Below the pieces are notes generated by a model. That model worked only from the letters and a program-made list of their open reading frames with translations. It was not told where the DNA came from and ran no database searches. Made by a program: the position numbers and the translations under genes. From Rhypophila decipiens (taxonomy: Eukaryota; Ascomycota; Sordariomycetes; Sordariales; Naviculisporaceae): a stretch of DNA of 64,000 nucleotides. This document shows, in pieces, positions 21,863 to 31,336 of this stretch (its first letter is position 1; each line of letters opens with the position of its first letter). Location of the stretch: NCBI GenBank assembly GCA_033297075.1, contig MU858110.1, positions 62,001 to 126,000 of the forward strand. Direction: 5' to 3'.

Positions 21863-23493
21863 TTGGACTCATAACCATGCTGATAGTTTTTTGGGGGGAA
21901 TGCTTTGACTGTTGTGCCTTGACTGTTTTATATGTACGTAGATATCCTGATAGACACTGATATGAAGTTAGACTGGCAAGCGTATCCGTACTTGGGCCGT
22001 CACAGAATTACATAACCACGAATTCATGAGATCCATACATACAGCGCATTCGTCTGTGAATCGTCATTTACGTTCACATGCTCTAAAGACGTTCCCAGTT
22101 TGCCAGTCCATTGCCCCTTTGCCGATGGTTCTGGGCCTGGCCCAAGACTTGGGTGTCTCACATGCGTTTCTTCCGATTTTCTGGTTGGTTGGATGACGCA
22201 AACGTCCCCTAATAATTGGCTCCATTGGATAGGGCTGAAATACGGAACCCATTACCGATCTTAACAGGCTTGGGAGACGCTCACCCCGCTATTGGATGTT
22301 GAACGACAGGATATCTTGGGTTACAATACCGGTTATATATGCCAAAGTGAATACAAGTTAACAGCACAGCAAGTCAAATCCATTATCCAACTTAGACACA
22401 GGAAGACGGATCGCTGTGACCATCGCATACAAGCCAATACTTTGCTTTGGAGGATGCTCTTCGACACTGGCTTGTTCTCTGGTTTCCTTCCATGTTTGGT
22501 TTCACACGCCGCGATTGCTTGAAAGGGTATGCAGGATGTCACGATCTAACCCACACTTCAAGCTCTCCCCGTACATGCCTAGGCCTGACAGCCGTGTCAA
22601 GAATAGCCCATCGGGCCAATTGGACAACCGACTTGCTACCTACAGAACAGAGGCCGGCTGTTCTTTGCTTCACGATCTGCATGGGCATCTACATAGCTGT
22701 GATAGTACGTGATAGCTTGCCATTGCCCAGGCCAAGATCCATTTGGCTGAACCACAACGAGGATACGGATATAAATGGATGTTTCGCGGATATTTCTCCG
22801 CGTTTAAAGCTTTCCGATTGTCGTTTTTGTTCATTCTGGGGCGTTTGTTGTGCTGATTCCCAACCTCCAAAACAACCAACCCACTTAATAATAAGAGGCG
22901 CTCTGGGCTTGCAGTTGTTCATATTATTTCCACGGATCCGGTTGCTTCCAACGCCCTCAATTTCACAACCCTTCGATTCTCTGTTATCGTCCCAAACAGT
23001 TACCAGTATTAGAACTAGTTGCCTATCTTTAGCTCCAGAACCAACTGGGAAGGACGCTGGAAGATTCCCCAGATCCACTCCAGACCCAGCCTAGAAAACG
23101 CTCCTTCCCCCCCATGTATCCATGCCAAGAATCGAGGGACCCTCATGAACTGAACCGCTCTGACATAACAAGCATCCTCAATCGACGAACTTCTTGACAT
23201 ATGCATGTGAAAAGTGCCCCTTTAGGATTTTACAGCAGAAAAATCAGACCAGCGCAGCACATATACCTTGGGAACGACTCGGTCAATATATTCGACGAAG
23301 AATACACCACAGCAGACAACCTTGCTCGCCAGCCAGTGCGGGAGGCCTCTATCAGCGGAACGGGTCAGACAGAGGCACAGCGAAAAGCAGCTTGCCAGCA
23401 GTACCGCATCGACTCTGGGAAACAGAAAGGAATCGTTACACCACTTTTTGGGGGAGGGAGAAAGAAGACAAAAAAACAGAAGACATAAAAGAT
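21863..23493. other. Long intergenic region upstream of the CaaX protein gene
   Basis: About 1.6 kb. Several open frames exist (for example 22447-23094) but none has coding character that I trust. The part from 23200 is likely the leader of the following gene. I see no repeat. Confidence 0.5.
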
Positions 23494-24685
23494 ATGAGCA
23501 AAAGAGGAGGGGGCGAGGCCGACACCGTCGGGAGTTCACTCGCCAACATCGCAACCCTCCTAAACGACTCGCTGCGCATCCTCAGATTCGCCGACAAACG
23601 CCAATGGGGACCCGACGAGTTCGAACAAGTACGGGCACTAGAGGAAGCATTGGACGAGGCGAAGAAGGACTACCAGGAGCTCTCCCCATTAGTGAACGGG
23701 GAATTTTATTACCAAAATGACAGGACGAGTATGTTCGCATTTCCCCCACCTCCAACCATAAAACATGCACATTGCTCTTAGAGGTTCACCTCGCTGACCA
23801 CAATGCACCGCACCAGTTGAAACCCTCCTCGAGCTCCGAGCCATAGCCGTCAAATTCCAATCCCACGCACAAAACTTCAAAGACTGGGCCCGACAAGGCG
23901 GCCCAATAAATCCGATATGGGCACGCGAGACACTACAGCTCCGACGGGAGCTACACAGAGCCCAATGCCGCGCCGCACGGCGCATATTCGCAGCTGAGCA
24001 AGACGGCAACCGATGTCTAGGTGCTTTCCAGGTATACCGACAACAAAAACGCAACGAAGCCGAGCGGTTAAAACGGCAAAAAGAGCGCCAGGAGCTACCA
24101 CCCTGGCAACAGCAGCACGAGAGGGCCGTGTCCGAAGAAGACGCACGCCAGCGCGGCGAGGTCCCGTCTGATCCGACCCGGAGAGCTAGTCTCGAGGCTT
24201 TGGTACCATGCTGCAATGCGGTCGGCAAATTCGAGCGGTTCGGCGAGCACGACATAGCCTTTGTGTGTGATTTTTGCGACGGATTCATCGTATGGCCTGA
24301 TCTGGCGAGTATGCCGGCTGCGAGGGCACCACTACCGCCGCCGGGGACAGGACCGGGCGGGTACCCGAATTGGCAGGCCCAGGCGTTAAGTCATGAGAAC
24401 CATACGGAAGAGAAGACTGTTGTCTTTGCGCCGCTTGCGATAGCGAATCACATCGCTCCTGAACCCGGGGAGTGGCAGACGAGGATATCCTGTCCGTATT
24501 GTGACGAGTATACTTATTTTGACCAAGGCGAAGACAGCGAGGAGGATGTCAAATACGTGCAGGACGAAAAGGGGTTTGAGGACCTCAAGTCGTTTCAGGC
24601 GCATCTTGAGTGGTACCATACTGCCATGGCGGCGCCGAAAATACCTATACCCGCACCCTCCACGTCGAATTGCAGCGTCATGTGA
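23494..24685 (+). CDS. Uncharacterised Cys/His protein with C-terminal CaaX box
   Basis: Exons 23494-23728 and 23817-24685 flank an 88-nt phase-1 intron (GTATGT donor, GCTGACC branch), giving 367 residues. I do not recognise a named family. The N-terminal half is helical and charged, with a probable coiled coil (about residues 120-185, rich in Arg, Glu and Gln). Then come two likely metal sites: Cys210-Cys211 with Cys229-x2-Cys232 (VCDFC), and Cys304-x2-Cys307 (CPYC) with His341-x4-His346. The protein ends NCSVM, a CaaX box (Cys364) of the type that protein farnesyltransferase prefers because the last residue is Met. I infer a zinc-binding protein anchored at a membrane by prenylation. The start ATG is the only one giving the full N-terminal helix. 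Function unknown. Confidence 0.8.
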
Positions 24686-25092
24686 TGGCCTGTGGGATTT
24701 GGAGAACCAGGGAGGACGATATGTAAAGGAAGATCATAAGGAGGGGGAACTCCCTGCTCCTGTGTTGATGAAGGACCTGCCTTTGACGGGGCAACTCCAG
24801 GATACCACCTGCTAACCTACCTACATGATGTTGGATGGCTGGTATAGTGTCCCCTTTATTTTACGATGACGATGATAATGATGATGGCAAATAGCGTATA
24901 TTACATAGGCTACATAGACCGAGGGAAGGTGGGTGAAATAGCCACCGAGCCCCTTTGTTCTATTACAAACAAACCTTCAAGGACAAGCCACCATGCCCAT
25001 CTCCCCACTACCACCAAACCTTCTTCTCCTCTTAATGTATATGTATTAGTTCAAGCATAGGGGTACCAAGAAAAAGCCACAAAAAGAGACAA
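24686..25092. other. Intergenic region downstream of the CaaX protein gene
   Basis: Contains a short GAT/GATGAT-rich simple sequence near 24866-24892. Nothing else is recognised before the tRNA-like gene. Confidence 0.5.
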
Positions 25093-25234
25093 GCCCCCGT
25101 AGCTCAGTGGTCAGAGCGCGGGCCAGCGTTGATATTCACACAGCGTTTGAGATTAGCGATGTTTCCAGCGAAGTCTACTCAGCGAATATCAGCGTACCCG
25201 AGGGCAGGCAGCGGTTCAAATCCGCTCGGGGGCA
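25093..25234 (+). tRNA. tRNA-like Pol III gene with long insertion in the anticodon arm
   Basis: The outer parts form a normal cloverleaf. The acceptor stem is GCCCCCG with CGGGGGC (25093-25099 and 25227-25233) plus discriminator A. The D arm GCTC/GAGC lies inside an A-box TAGCTCAGTGG, and the T arm AGCGG/CCGCT around TTCAAAT contains a B-box. A TTTTT run follows at about 25246. The anticodon arm is abnormal: only CGGG/CCCG can pair, no U33 is in place, and between them sits about 70 nt closed by a 12-bp helix (GCGTTGATATTC with GAATATCAGCGT). AGCG recurs about seven times in the insertion. It may be a tRNA with an unusual intron, a tRNA pseudogene or a tRNA-derived RNA. I cannot assign an anticodon. 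Confidence 0.6.
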
Positions 25235-25603
25235 TGGCTTATCCTTTTTGTTCTTTTATCCATGTAGTAATAATACTAGGTGATAAATTCATTAGTCGAT
25301 ATTGCATCACATGCTTCTCTTAAGTGTCTGCTCTTTCGTAAAACACCGACCAACTCCACGCTCTTGTAAAGCCAAGAAAGAAGCATCCTACCCGCCCAAA
25401 TGCAACATGTACAAAGCAAGACAGAGGCTGTTGAGGGAAAACAGGAGGGCAAAAAGGCAAAACCCCATGGACGCATATCTGTCCCCCTCAACATGTATAT
25501 TACAACAGACTTATCCTAACCGTCAACCAACCCCATGGTGACAAACAGCCTCTTTCGCCAATAATATTCTCTGAATAGAAACGGAAGAATTGTCGTTTTC
25601 CTC

Positions 25604-26319
25604 TCAAAAGAACCTCCACCACATGAATATCAAAATGATCAACCCAAGTGCTCCAAACGGACCGTACTGCTTGAGCATTAAATCCCAGTTGATCTTCACC
25701 GCCGCCCTCTTGTATTTTTTGCTGTCGTCCCTGAGCCTGCTGCTCAGCTCGCCCATCCTCTCCAAACTGTCGCCTCGGTATAGCAGATCCTCAATATTCT
25801 TGGTCATGACCTTGGTGACGTCGCGCAATTCATCGTTAAGCTTGTCCAGATTCTGTGTCGCGCGCGCGTCACTGTACGTAGCCTTGGTGCGGGAGATGAA
25901 GGTGTCGAACTCCATAAACGCATAAGGGCGTAAGACGGGCGAGAGGAGCTGTTGTTGTGGGTAGTTGGTGAGGAACTCGGTGGAGAGGTCGGACAGGTAG
26001 GTGAAGGCTAGTTTTCGCGGGTAGGCGCGGTCTGTGACGCAGACGAATACGATGTCTTGCGAGATGAGGTAGTGCAGCGTGTACTGGCTGCCGGACTCGA
26101 TCGAGGCTTGCGGTTCTGAGTTGCGGTTTAGGCGGCGGAGGATGAGTTTTACTTGCGATTTCACTTCTGAGAGGGCGGCTTCGGTGGATTGGTCGTCGAC
26201 TGAGGCGCATAGCATCAGGCCTGCGGGTTTGAAGGGTTAGCATGTGCTCGGGAGCTGGAAGTGTTGGAACAGAAAGGAGACGAACCATCAAGCCTTGCAA
26301 TCTGTGTTGAGCGGATCAT
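25604..26319 (-). CDS. sec22: R-SNARE SEC22
   Basis: Minus-strand exons 26319-26286 and 26220-25604 are joined in phase 1 over a 65-nt intron and encode 216 residues. The short first exon supplies MIRSTQIARLDG and the second continues LMLCASVDDQ, reproducing the SEC22 start. The protein has an N-terminal longin domain (about residues 1-125), an R-SNARE motif (about 130-190) with the zero-layer arginine in LLYRGDSLERM, and a C-terminal anchor FGALGLIILIFMWWRFF. SEC22 acts in ER-Golgi vesicle fusion in both directions. Length matches the family (about 215). All parts are intact. Confidence 0.96.
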
Positions 26320-27437
26320 GGTGCCTGGTAGAGTGTGTGGTTTACTGGCTCACGAAGAATGTAAAGCGCAATAGTCTCTGTCAAGAAGTTGACTGCGAAA
26401 TCTGTAGCTAAGGAGTTGTCGAAGAGGGTAAACGGGTATAGATTGGCTTGTTCGGAGGTGTGTACGTGGCTTCTCGAGGTATGACGATTTAACTTTAGGT
26501 AAACAACCAGTCGCAAAGATTGAATGTGCCACGTTTGTTCCAATGCCAATAAATAATTGGTTTGGTTCGTTGTTTATCGCAAAGCCGCTGGTATGAATTG
26601 TAGGAATCGTTTGTTGAATTGTTGGAAGCCTAGGATGAAGCTTCGATTGATCTAGCCTATGTCCGTGCTGCCCTGCCCTACGGAATCCCAGCCGGCATCT
26701 CAAGCCGCTGCGGTCATGGATTTTGGTGTGGGGCCGCTGTATTCAGGAGTTGGAGCCGGGCCGCTGGGCTAACCACCCCTCCATTTCACATGATGCTGCA
26801 CAACAGCACAACGTGCGTTTGGAAGACAGAATTTGTCTGTTCAGTCGTTTCCAGACTCCCATGTAGTAGAAGGGACTCAAGATCTCATCAAAAGTTCCCA
26901 CTACAATTGCTACGTTCACGATAAAGCCGTCAAATAACCAACGGTTTTCAACAATGGACAGACGCTAAATACGCCGATTTGGGTTGACCTTTCATTTATC
27001 CTCTCCGAGCTCAGGTCGGAACTTATTATAATATTTGGGCTTAGAGACTCCCACTCTCATTCAACATGAGAAGTCGAGGGGTACCTGAATACTTGCATGG
27101 GGTATCAAGACCGACTCTTGTGTGGCCTTATATGTAATGAAGTAAAAAAAAGAAAACCAAGCAGCCACTCCGCGCTTCTGGGATGGGAATCACACCCAAG
27201 TTTCATGATCCAAGCAACCTGCCAAAGCAATCATCTGCCTTGAACTGAAAGAGGACGGTGTGGGTGACCGACATGGCTGTTTCGTTGACAGCTGGAAGAA
27301 TAGAATGAACCGAGATCTCAGAATACCGCTGGAGGCACAAAGAATGAGGCCCAGAAGCAAAACAGTATAAACCCAGCCACGCCTGCCTTTCATCGTCAAA
27401 CAGTCCGTCACATGGGTTTATTTGGCCCAACAACAAA
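26320..27437. other. Intergenic region between SEC22 and the tri-snRNP gene
   Basis: About 1.1 kb holding the SEC22 promoter and the 3' flank of the tri-snRNP 27K gene. Open frames at 27190-27475 are short and not convincing. No RNA gene is seen. Confidence 0.55.
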
Positions 27438-28397
27438 CTAGCGGCCGGGGCTGAGAGGCCGATTAAATCCACCAACGCGGTTCATGTACTGCCTGTACTC
27501 GGTCTTCTTCTCTTTGTGTACCGCTCCCAGGTTGTTGCCCTTGATCTTCTTTCCCTTGGTGCTGTCGAACCCTCCAAATCCCATCATTGCCTGCATCGCT
27601 TCCAAACCATCGTCCTCGACTACCAGTTCCTCCTCGTCGTCTTGATCCATAGGGTCGGCGTCAAACCTGCCCCGTGAATGATCCTCCTCGTCCGCTTGGT
27701 TCTGATATCGTCCATCGTCGTATTCCTGACTCTGACCTCTGGAATAAGGTCTGTGATTTTCTGCTGGGTGACTTCCTTCTCTTCCTTTGACTTTGAAGGA
27801 TACATGTGCTGGGGGTGTCGATGCAGCCACCGGGGCCTGTGGCTCGGAGGGCTTTGATCTGCTTGGGAGAGATGTGGACTCGTTGTCCAAGTGGTTCTGT
27901 TGCTGCTTGGGACTAGGAGGTGGGCGTGGTGACGCAAAAGCGCCTATGCCCTGTTCTCTATTGTTGTCGTGGTGCTGGCGGTCGCCCTTGTCTACCTCCT
28001 TGCCGCCAATTCGGTCTCTGACATTGTCTCTGCCCTCGTCTCTCCGGCTTCGGTAACCTCTGTCCCTGTCTGCACGATCTTTTGGTCGATCCTCGCGACG
28101 ATCGTTGTTCCTGGGCGACTGGGACCTTCTGCGGTCTCTCTCTGTGTCTCTTCGATTTGGTGATTTGGACCGATGTCTGCGGTGGTCGCGGTCGCGATCT
28201 CGGTCACGGTTTCTGTCTCTATTTCGGTCGCGCTCATCGCCTCGGTCTCTGTCTCTGCGACGGTCGCGGTCATGGTCGCGATCTCGGTTGTCCCTGCCAT
28301 ACCGCTCATCTCTACCATGCTTGTCGCGTCGATTTGATTCATCCTGGAAACCTCTGCCCCCTCCGCGACGGGCGTCCCTTGCTTGTCGGTCTGCCAT
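27438..28397 (-). CDS. U4/U6.U5 tri-snRNP-associated 27 kDa protein (SNRNP27 family)
   Basis: This is an intronless minus-strand gene of 319 residues. The N-terminal half is an extreme Arg/Asp repeat region (RDRDHDRDRRRDRDRGDE and similar) with RS dipeptides (HRSKSPNRR, RRSQSPR). The C-terminus carries the diagnostic conserved block MMGFGGFDSTKGKKIKGNN followed by EYRQYMNRVGGFNRPL, which identifies the SNRNP27/RY1 family. The human protein is a component of the spliceosomal tri-snRNP and affects 5' splice-site choice. The nucleus is the expected location. The CGGTCG/CGATCT-type codon repeats at 28150-28310 are the DNA face of the RD tract. It is divergent from ELP5, with a MITE between them. 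Confidence 0.93.
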   Translation of the reverse strand: MADRQARDARRGGGRGFQDESNRRDKHGRDERYGRDNRDRDHDRDRRRDRDRGDERDRNRDRNRDRDRDRDHRRHRSKSPNRRDTERDRRRSQSPRNNDRREDRPKDRADRDRGYRSRRDEGRDNVRDRIGGKEVDKGDRQHHDNNREQGIGAFASPRPPPSPKQQQNHLDNESTSLPSRSKPSEPQAPVAASTPPAHVSFKVKGREGSHPAENHRPYSRGQSQEYDDGRYQNQADEEDHSRGRFDADPMDQDDEEELVVEDDGLEAMQAMMGFGGFDSTKGKKIKGNNLGAVHKEKKTEYRQYMNRVGGFNRPLSPGR

Positions 28398-28615
28398 GGG
28401 GAGAAAAAGTCGTTGTGTGGATGTTTGAGTTGAGGGACCCAGGCGCCTGAAATGGTGAACTGTGACGTCGAAGCAGAAATGTCTAGAAGGACGCGGCTGA
28501 AGTTCAGGGCGACACAGGGCCGCAGAAGCTGGGGCGACAGCTGTGGGATCCCTGCAAGTGCTGTCGATCTGGTGGGGAAAACGGAAGATTAGCGAGCTGA
28601 GGCTTCAGCTTGGCA

Positions 28616-28871
28616 CCCAAAAACGCTGTCGCTAAAACCACCGTCTTGGCCTTCAATCTGGTATTATAAGGTCAATACCTAATTCGAGTAAATACCTTAA
28701 CAGGCTCGAATAAAAACCTTAATAGGTTCGAATAAATGCCTTAATCGGCTCGAATAAATACCTTGACTAGCTTGGATAAATGCCTTAACTGGCTCGAATA
28801 AATGCCTCGATTGAAGGCTAGACGGTGATTTTAGCCAGGTATACGGTGGTTTTAGCGGCGGCGCCCAAAAA
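28616..28871. mobile_element. Non-autonomous DNA transposon (MITE) with 8-bp target duplication
   Basis: The element spans 28624-28863 (240 bp). Its ends are 21-bp inverted repeats (28624-28644 and 28843-28863) that match at 18 positions, with core CGCTAAAACCACCGT. Both ends are directly flanked by the identical octamer CCCAAAAA (28616-28623 and 28864-28871), as left by an 8-bp staggered insertion. A second inner inverted copy (28630-28658 with 28809-28836) lies just inside, and the centre is an array of a 22-nt repeat. It has no coding capacity. The 8-bp duplication fits the hAT superfamily, though the terminal bases are not the classic hAT form. It sits in the shared promoter region of the tri-snRNP gene and ELP5. 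Confidence 0.75.
28682..28810 (+). repeat. 22-nt tandem repeat array inside the MITE
   Basis: About six tandem units of 22 nt with core GGCTCGAATAAATGCCTTAA fill the centre of the element, each differing by a few substitutions and almost no indels. Read on the other strand, the unit matches the array at 58990-59243. Confidence 0.85.
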
Positions 28872-29192
28872 GTTCAAGGCCGACCCCACTGGACGTCAGA
28901 GTGCACTGAAAAGCGCTAAGAACGAATTCGGACCCCTCATCGCAACTTATACCAAAACATGGTATTCTGCATTGCAGCGAGCATAACGAGCTTTGGGAAT
29001 TTTTAAACAGGTTAAATTGGTCAATATTTGTTATAGTAAGTCATTGTCTGCAACATAAACAGTCTATATAAAATTCCAAAGGCAAATATAACTCGAAGCT
29101 TAACCCTGCCTCCCAACTAACAACGCTTTTCTCATCCTCAGCCAAATATTCACCCGTAAAGCTCTGTTTCTCAGCACAGCATCCCCAATATC

Positions 29193-30397
29193 ATGGCACC
29201 ATCGGCGCAAGACCATCGCCGGTCTCACAGCTTATTGCTGCTTCAGAAGCTGCTCAATCTAAGAGATAGCTCCAGCCCGCTCACCCTGATTCTTGACAGC
29301 TTAGAGCAAAGCGCTGGACCCCTCATCCAAGAGTTCATTACGAGAGCCAAGGTTCGAGTCATCTTTATCACCAACGTCTTACAACTTGATTTACTAACCA
29401 TTCACCCATTAGCTCGGCCGCTCAACAGTTGTCTATATATCATTCGCCACAGTGAAGAAACCGCACAATGCAGATATCTTCATCAAAGCGAGAGGCAAGC
29501 CCCTCAAATCTCTGGCAGCTGAGATAGCTTCTCACTGTCCCCTACCTCAGGGGGTCATAAACCCCAAGGAACTGGCCAATTCACAAAGTAAGTTCAACCT
29601 ACTTATCACCACTCATGCCAGATTTCTGAGGCTCAATATTAACCCGAGCCATAGAATATCTCCTGATAATAGATACCCTCAACCCACTGGTATCTTCAGG
29701 AGAAAACACTCACCTCCTGGAAGCATTTCTATCCGGAATAATTAGCCCAGTCGCCCCCCTGGTAGCAGTATACCACGAGGATGTCCCGATAATACGAGCG
29801 CGGAGCGAATACGCCCCCCACCCTCTGACACAGTTAACCCATCTCTCCACGGCAATTTTCCGCATATCAAGTCTCTACGAAGCAGTCGAGGCCAAGCGAG
29901 CGCAGAGCAGGAGTCTCCCAGCACCAGAATTCGGTCTCCGCGAAGGGCGTGAAGGCGTTTTGATCGGCCTGAAAAAGGGAAACCCCGAGACAACCGCTGG
30001 CATCGTGGTCGAGATGGAGATGCGCAGGAGAAGTGGTCGGTCAGTAGTAGAGAAGTTTGTCCTTATTCCTACGACGACGACAGTTCGCAAGTCTGGAGGA
30101 GCAGCAGCTGCTGTTAAAGCCCTGAACAGCAATATCATGCTGCTGTCTGATCACCCGTTATTTGCGGCGCCGAAGGATACAGACGGTGGAGGAGGCCACA
30201 CCGAGGGAACAGGGGAAGGAGACATGGCAGATACAACCTTCAACCTCGGACTAACAGAGAAGCAGAGGAAAGATCGGGAGGGGATCGTGCTGCCTTACTT
30301 TGACGCTCAGACGGATATTGGAGCCGGCGAGGGCGGAAGGATCCTGTATGAGATGGGCAGGGAAGATGATTGGGATGACGAAGAGGATGAGATATAA
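29193..30397 (+). CDS. elp5: Elongator complex subunit ELP5 (IKI1)
   Basis: Three exons, 29193-29351, 29413-29587 and 29655-30397, with introns of 61 and 67 nt, encode 358 residues. The N-terminus HRRSHSLLLLQKLLNLRDSS and the RecA-like core (SPLTLILDSLEQSAGPLIQE, STVVYISFATVKKP, KYLLIIDTLNPL) identify ELP5. ELP4, 5 and 6 form the hexameric RecA-like ring of Elongator, which modifies wobble uridine in tRNAs. The C-terminus is strongly acidic (DDWDDEEDEI), as in other fungal ELP5 proteins. The frame is broken by introns at conserved-looking positions and restored exactly. A tRNA-Gly gene lies about 175 bases downstream. Confidence 0.92.
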
Positions 30398-30572
30398 CTA
30401 TAGTGTTCAAATGCCATAGATTCCGGACTCTGGAGCTTGCCTGTTTGGGTTCTGGAAACACCAACAGGAAAGAAACCCGCCCCACTGCTAGCTCCGCCGG
30501 TGGATAGATAGCTAGACGTTGGCAATAAGAAATGAATTTCCACCCGGGAGAACACAACAAGAAATCCACACA

Positions 30573-30643
30573 GCGTCAGTGGTTTAGTGGTAAAATCCAT
30601 CGTTGCCATCGATGGGCCCCGCGTTCGATTCGCGGCTGACGCA
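30573..30643 (+). tRNA. tRNA-Gly (GCC)
   Basis: A 71-nt cloverleaf without intron. Acceptor GCGTCAG pairs with CTGACGC and the discriminator is A. The anticodon stem CATCG/CGATG encloses TTGCCAT, giving anticodon GCC. The T arm is CCGCG-TTCGATT-CGCGG. Confidence 0.97.
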
Positions 30644-31198
30644 TGTATGCACTTCACTCAACACCAAGCGATGGTGCTGGGCTTTACTTTTTCTCCTTTC
30701 CAATCCGAATGATTGATTGATCCCCTGCCTTGAACGTGCATAAATCCTTTTTTTCTCACTGTTACTGACCTCTGTTCCAGTTTCCTGTGGCCAAGAAAGC
30801 ATCAGTCTCATCAACCAAAGAGTGTAGGCAGGTAGTAACTATACGGAATTTATTGCCGCATTCTAGCTTGCTAGCTAGATACGTAGAGTGAATAAATGTC
30901 CACAAGGACTAACTGCTTGAACAACGGGCCAGCCAGCAAGGCTCATAATCTTGAAGCCTCATCAAGGGGGCAAGAAAGGCCTGCCACAATGAGCGGTAAC
31001 ATAGCATGGATGCTACCTAGTTATTTCTACAATGAAAAAGGGACATGACCCAAGTCACCCACAAGGTCAAGTACACTTGGCAAGACAGGTACTGCTATCA
31101 ACTTGGACTATTTGCCGCTGAATGCTGTCCCGCTTTGATTGAATTCATCCATCACGTATACAATGTCTGCAAATAATGAGATGGCATCTCCTCCAGAA
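30644..31198. other. Intergenic region between tRNA-Gly and the ASXH gene
   Basis: No gene is recognised. It borders the in-frame extension found behind the stop codon of the following minus-strand gene. Confidence 0.5.
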
Positions 31199-31336
31199 CT
31201 AGCTTGGCTCTGGCTCTGGCTCTGGCGCTGGCTCTGACTTTGTCTTTGCCTTTGCCTTTGCCTTTGCCTCTGTCTTGAATTCAAATCTTTCGGGAGGATG
31301 GACCGAAGCTTGCGCCCGAAGCCTGCTGCCACGATT
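31199..31336 (-). other. In-frame 45-codon open extension behind the ASXH gene stop, with hexanucleotide repeats
   Basis: After the TAG at 31339-31337 the same minus-strand frame stays open for 45 codons to TAG 31201-31199. The second half is encoded by hexanucleotide repeats (GGCAAA and GAGCCA types, 31203-31276) and reads as Lys-Ala then Glu-Pro dipeptides. Length and composition make chance plausible. The stop TAG could also serve as a 3' splice site, but I found no good in-phase donor. Confidence 0.3.

Noticed and set aside
28682..28810. CRISPR-like array
   Set aside because: The repeats are directly adjacent without unique spacers and sit inside a eukaryotic MITE; it is a tandem repeat.
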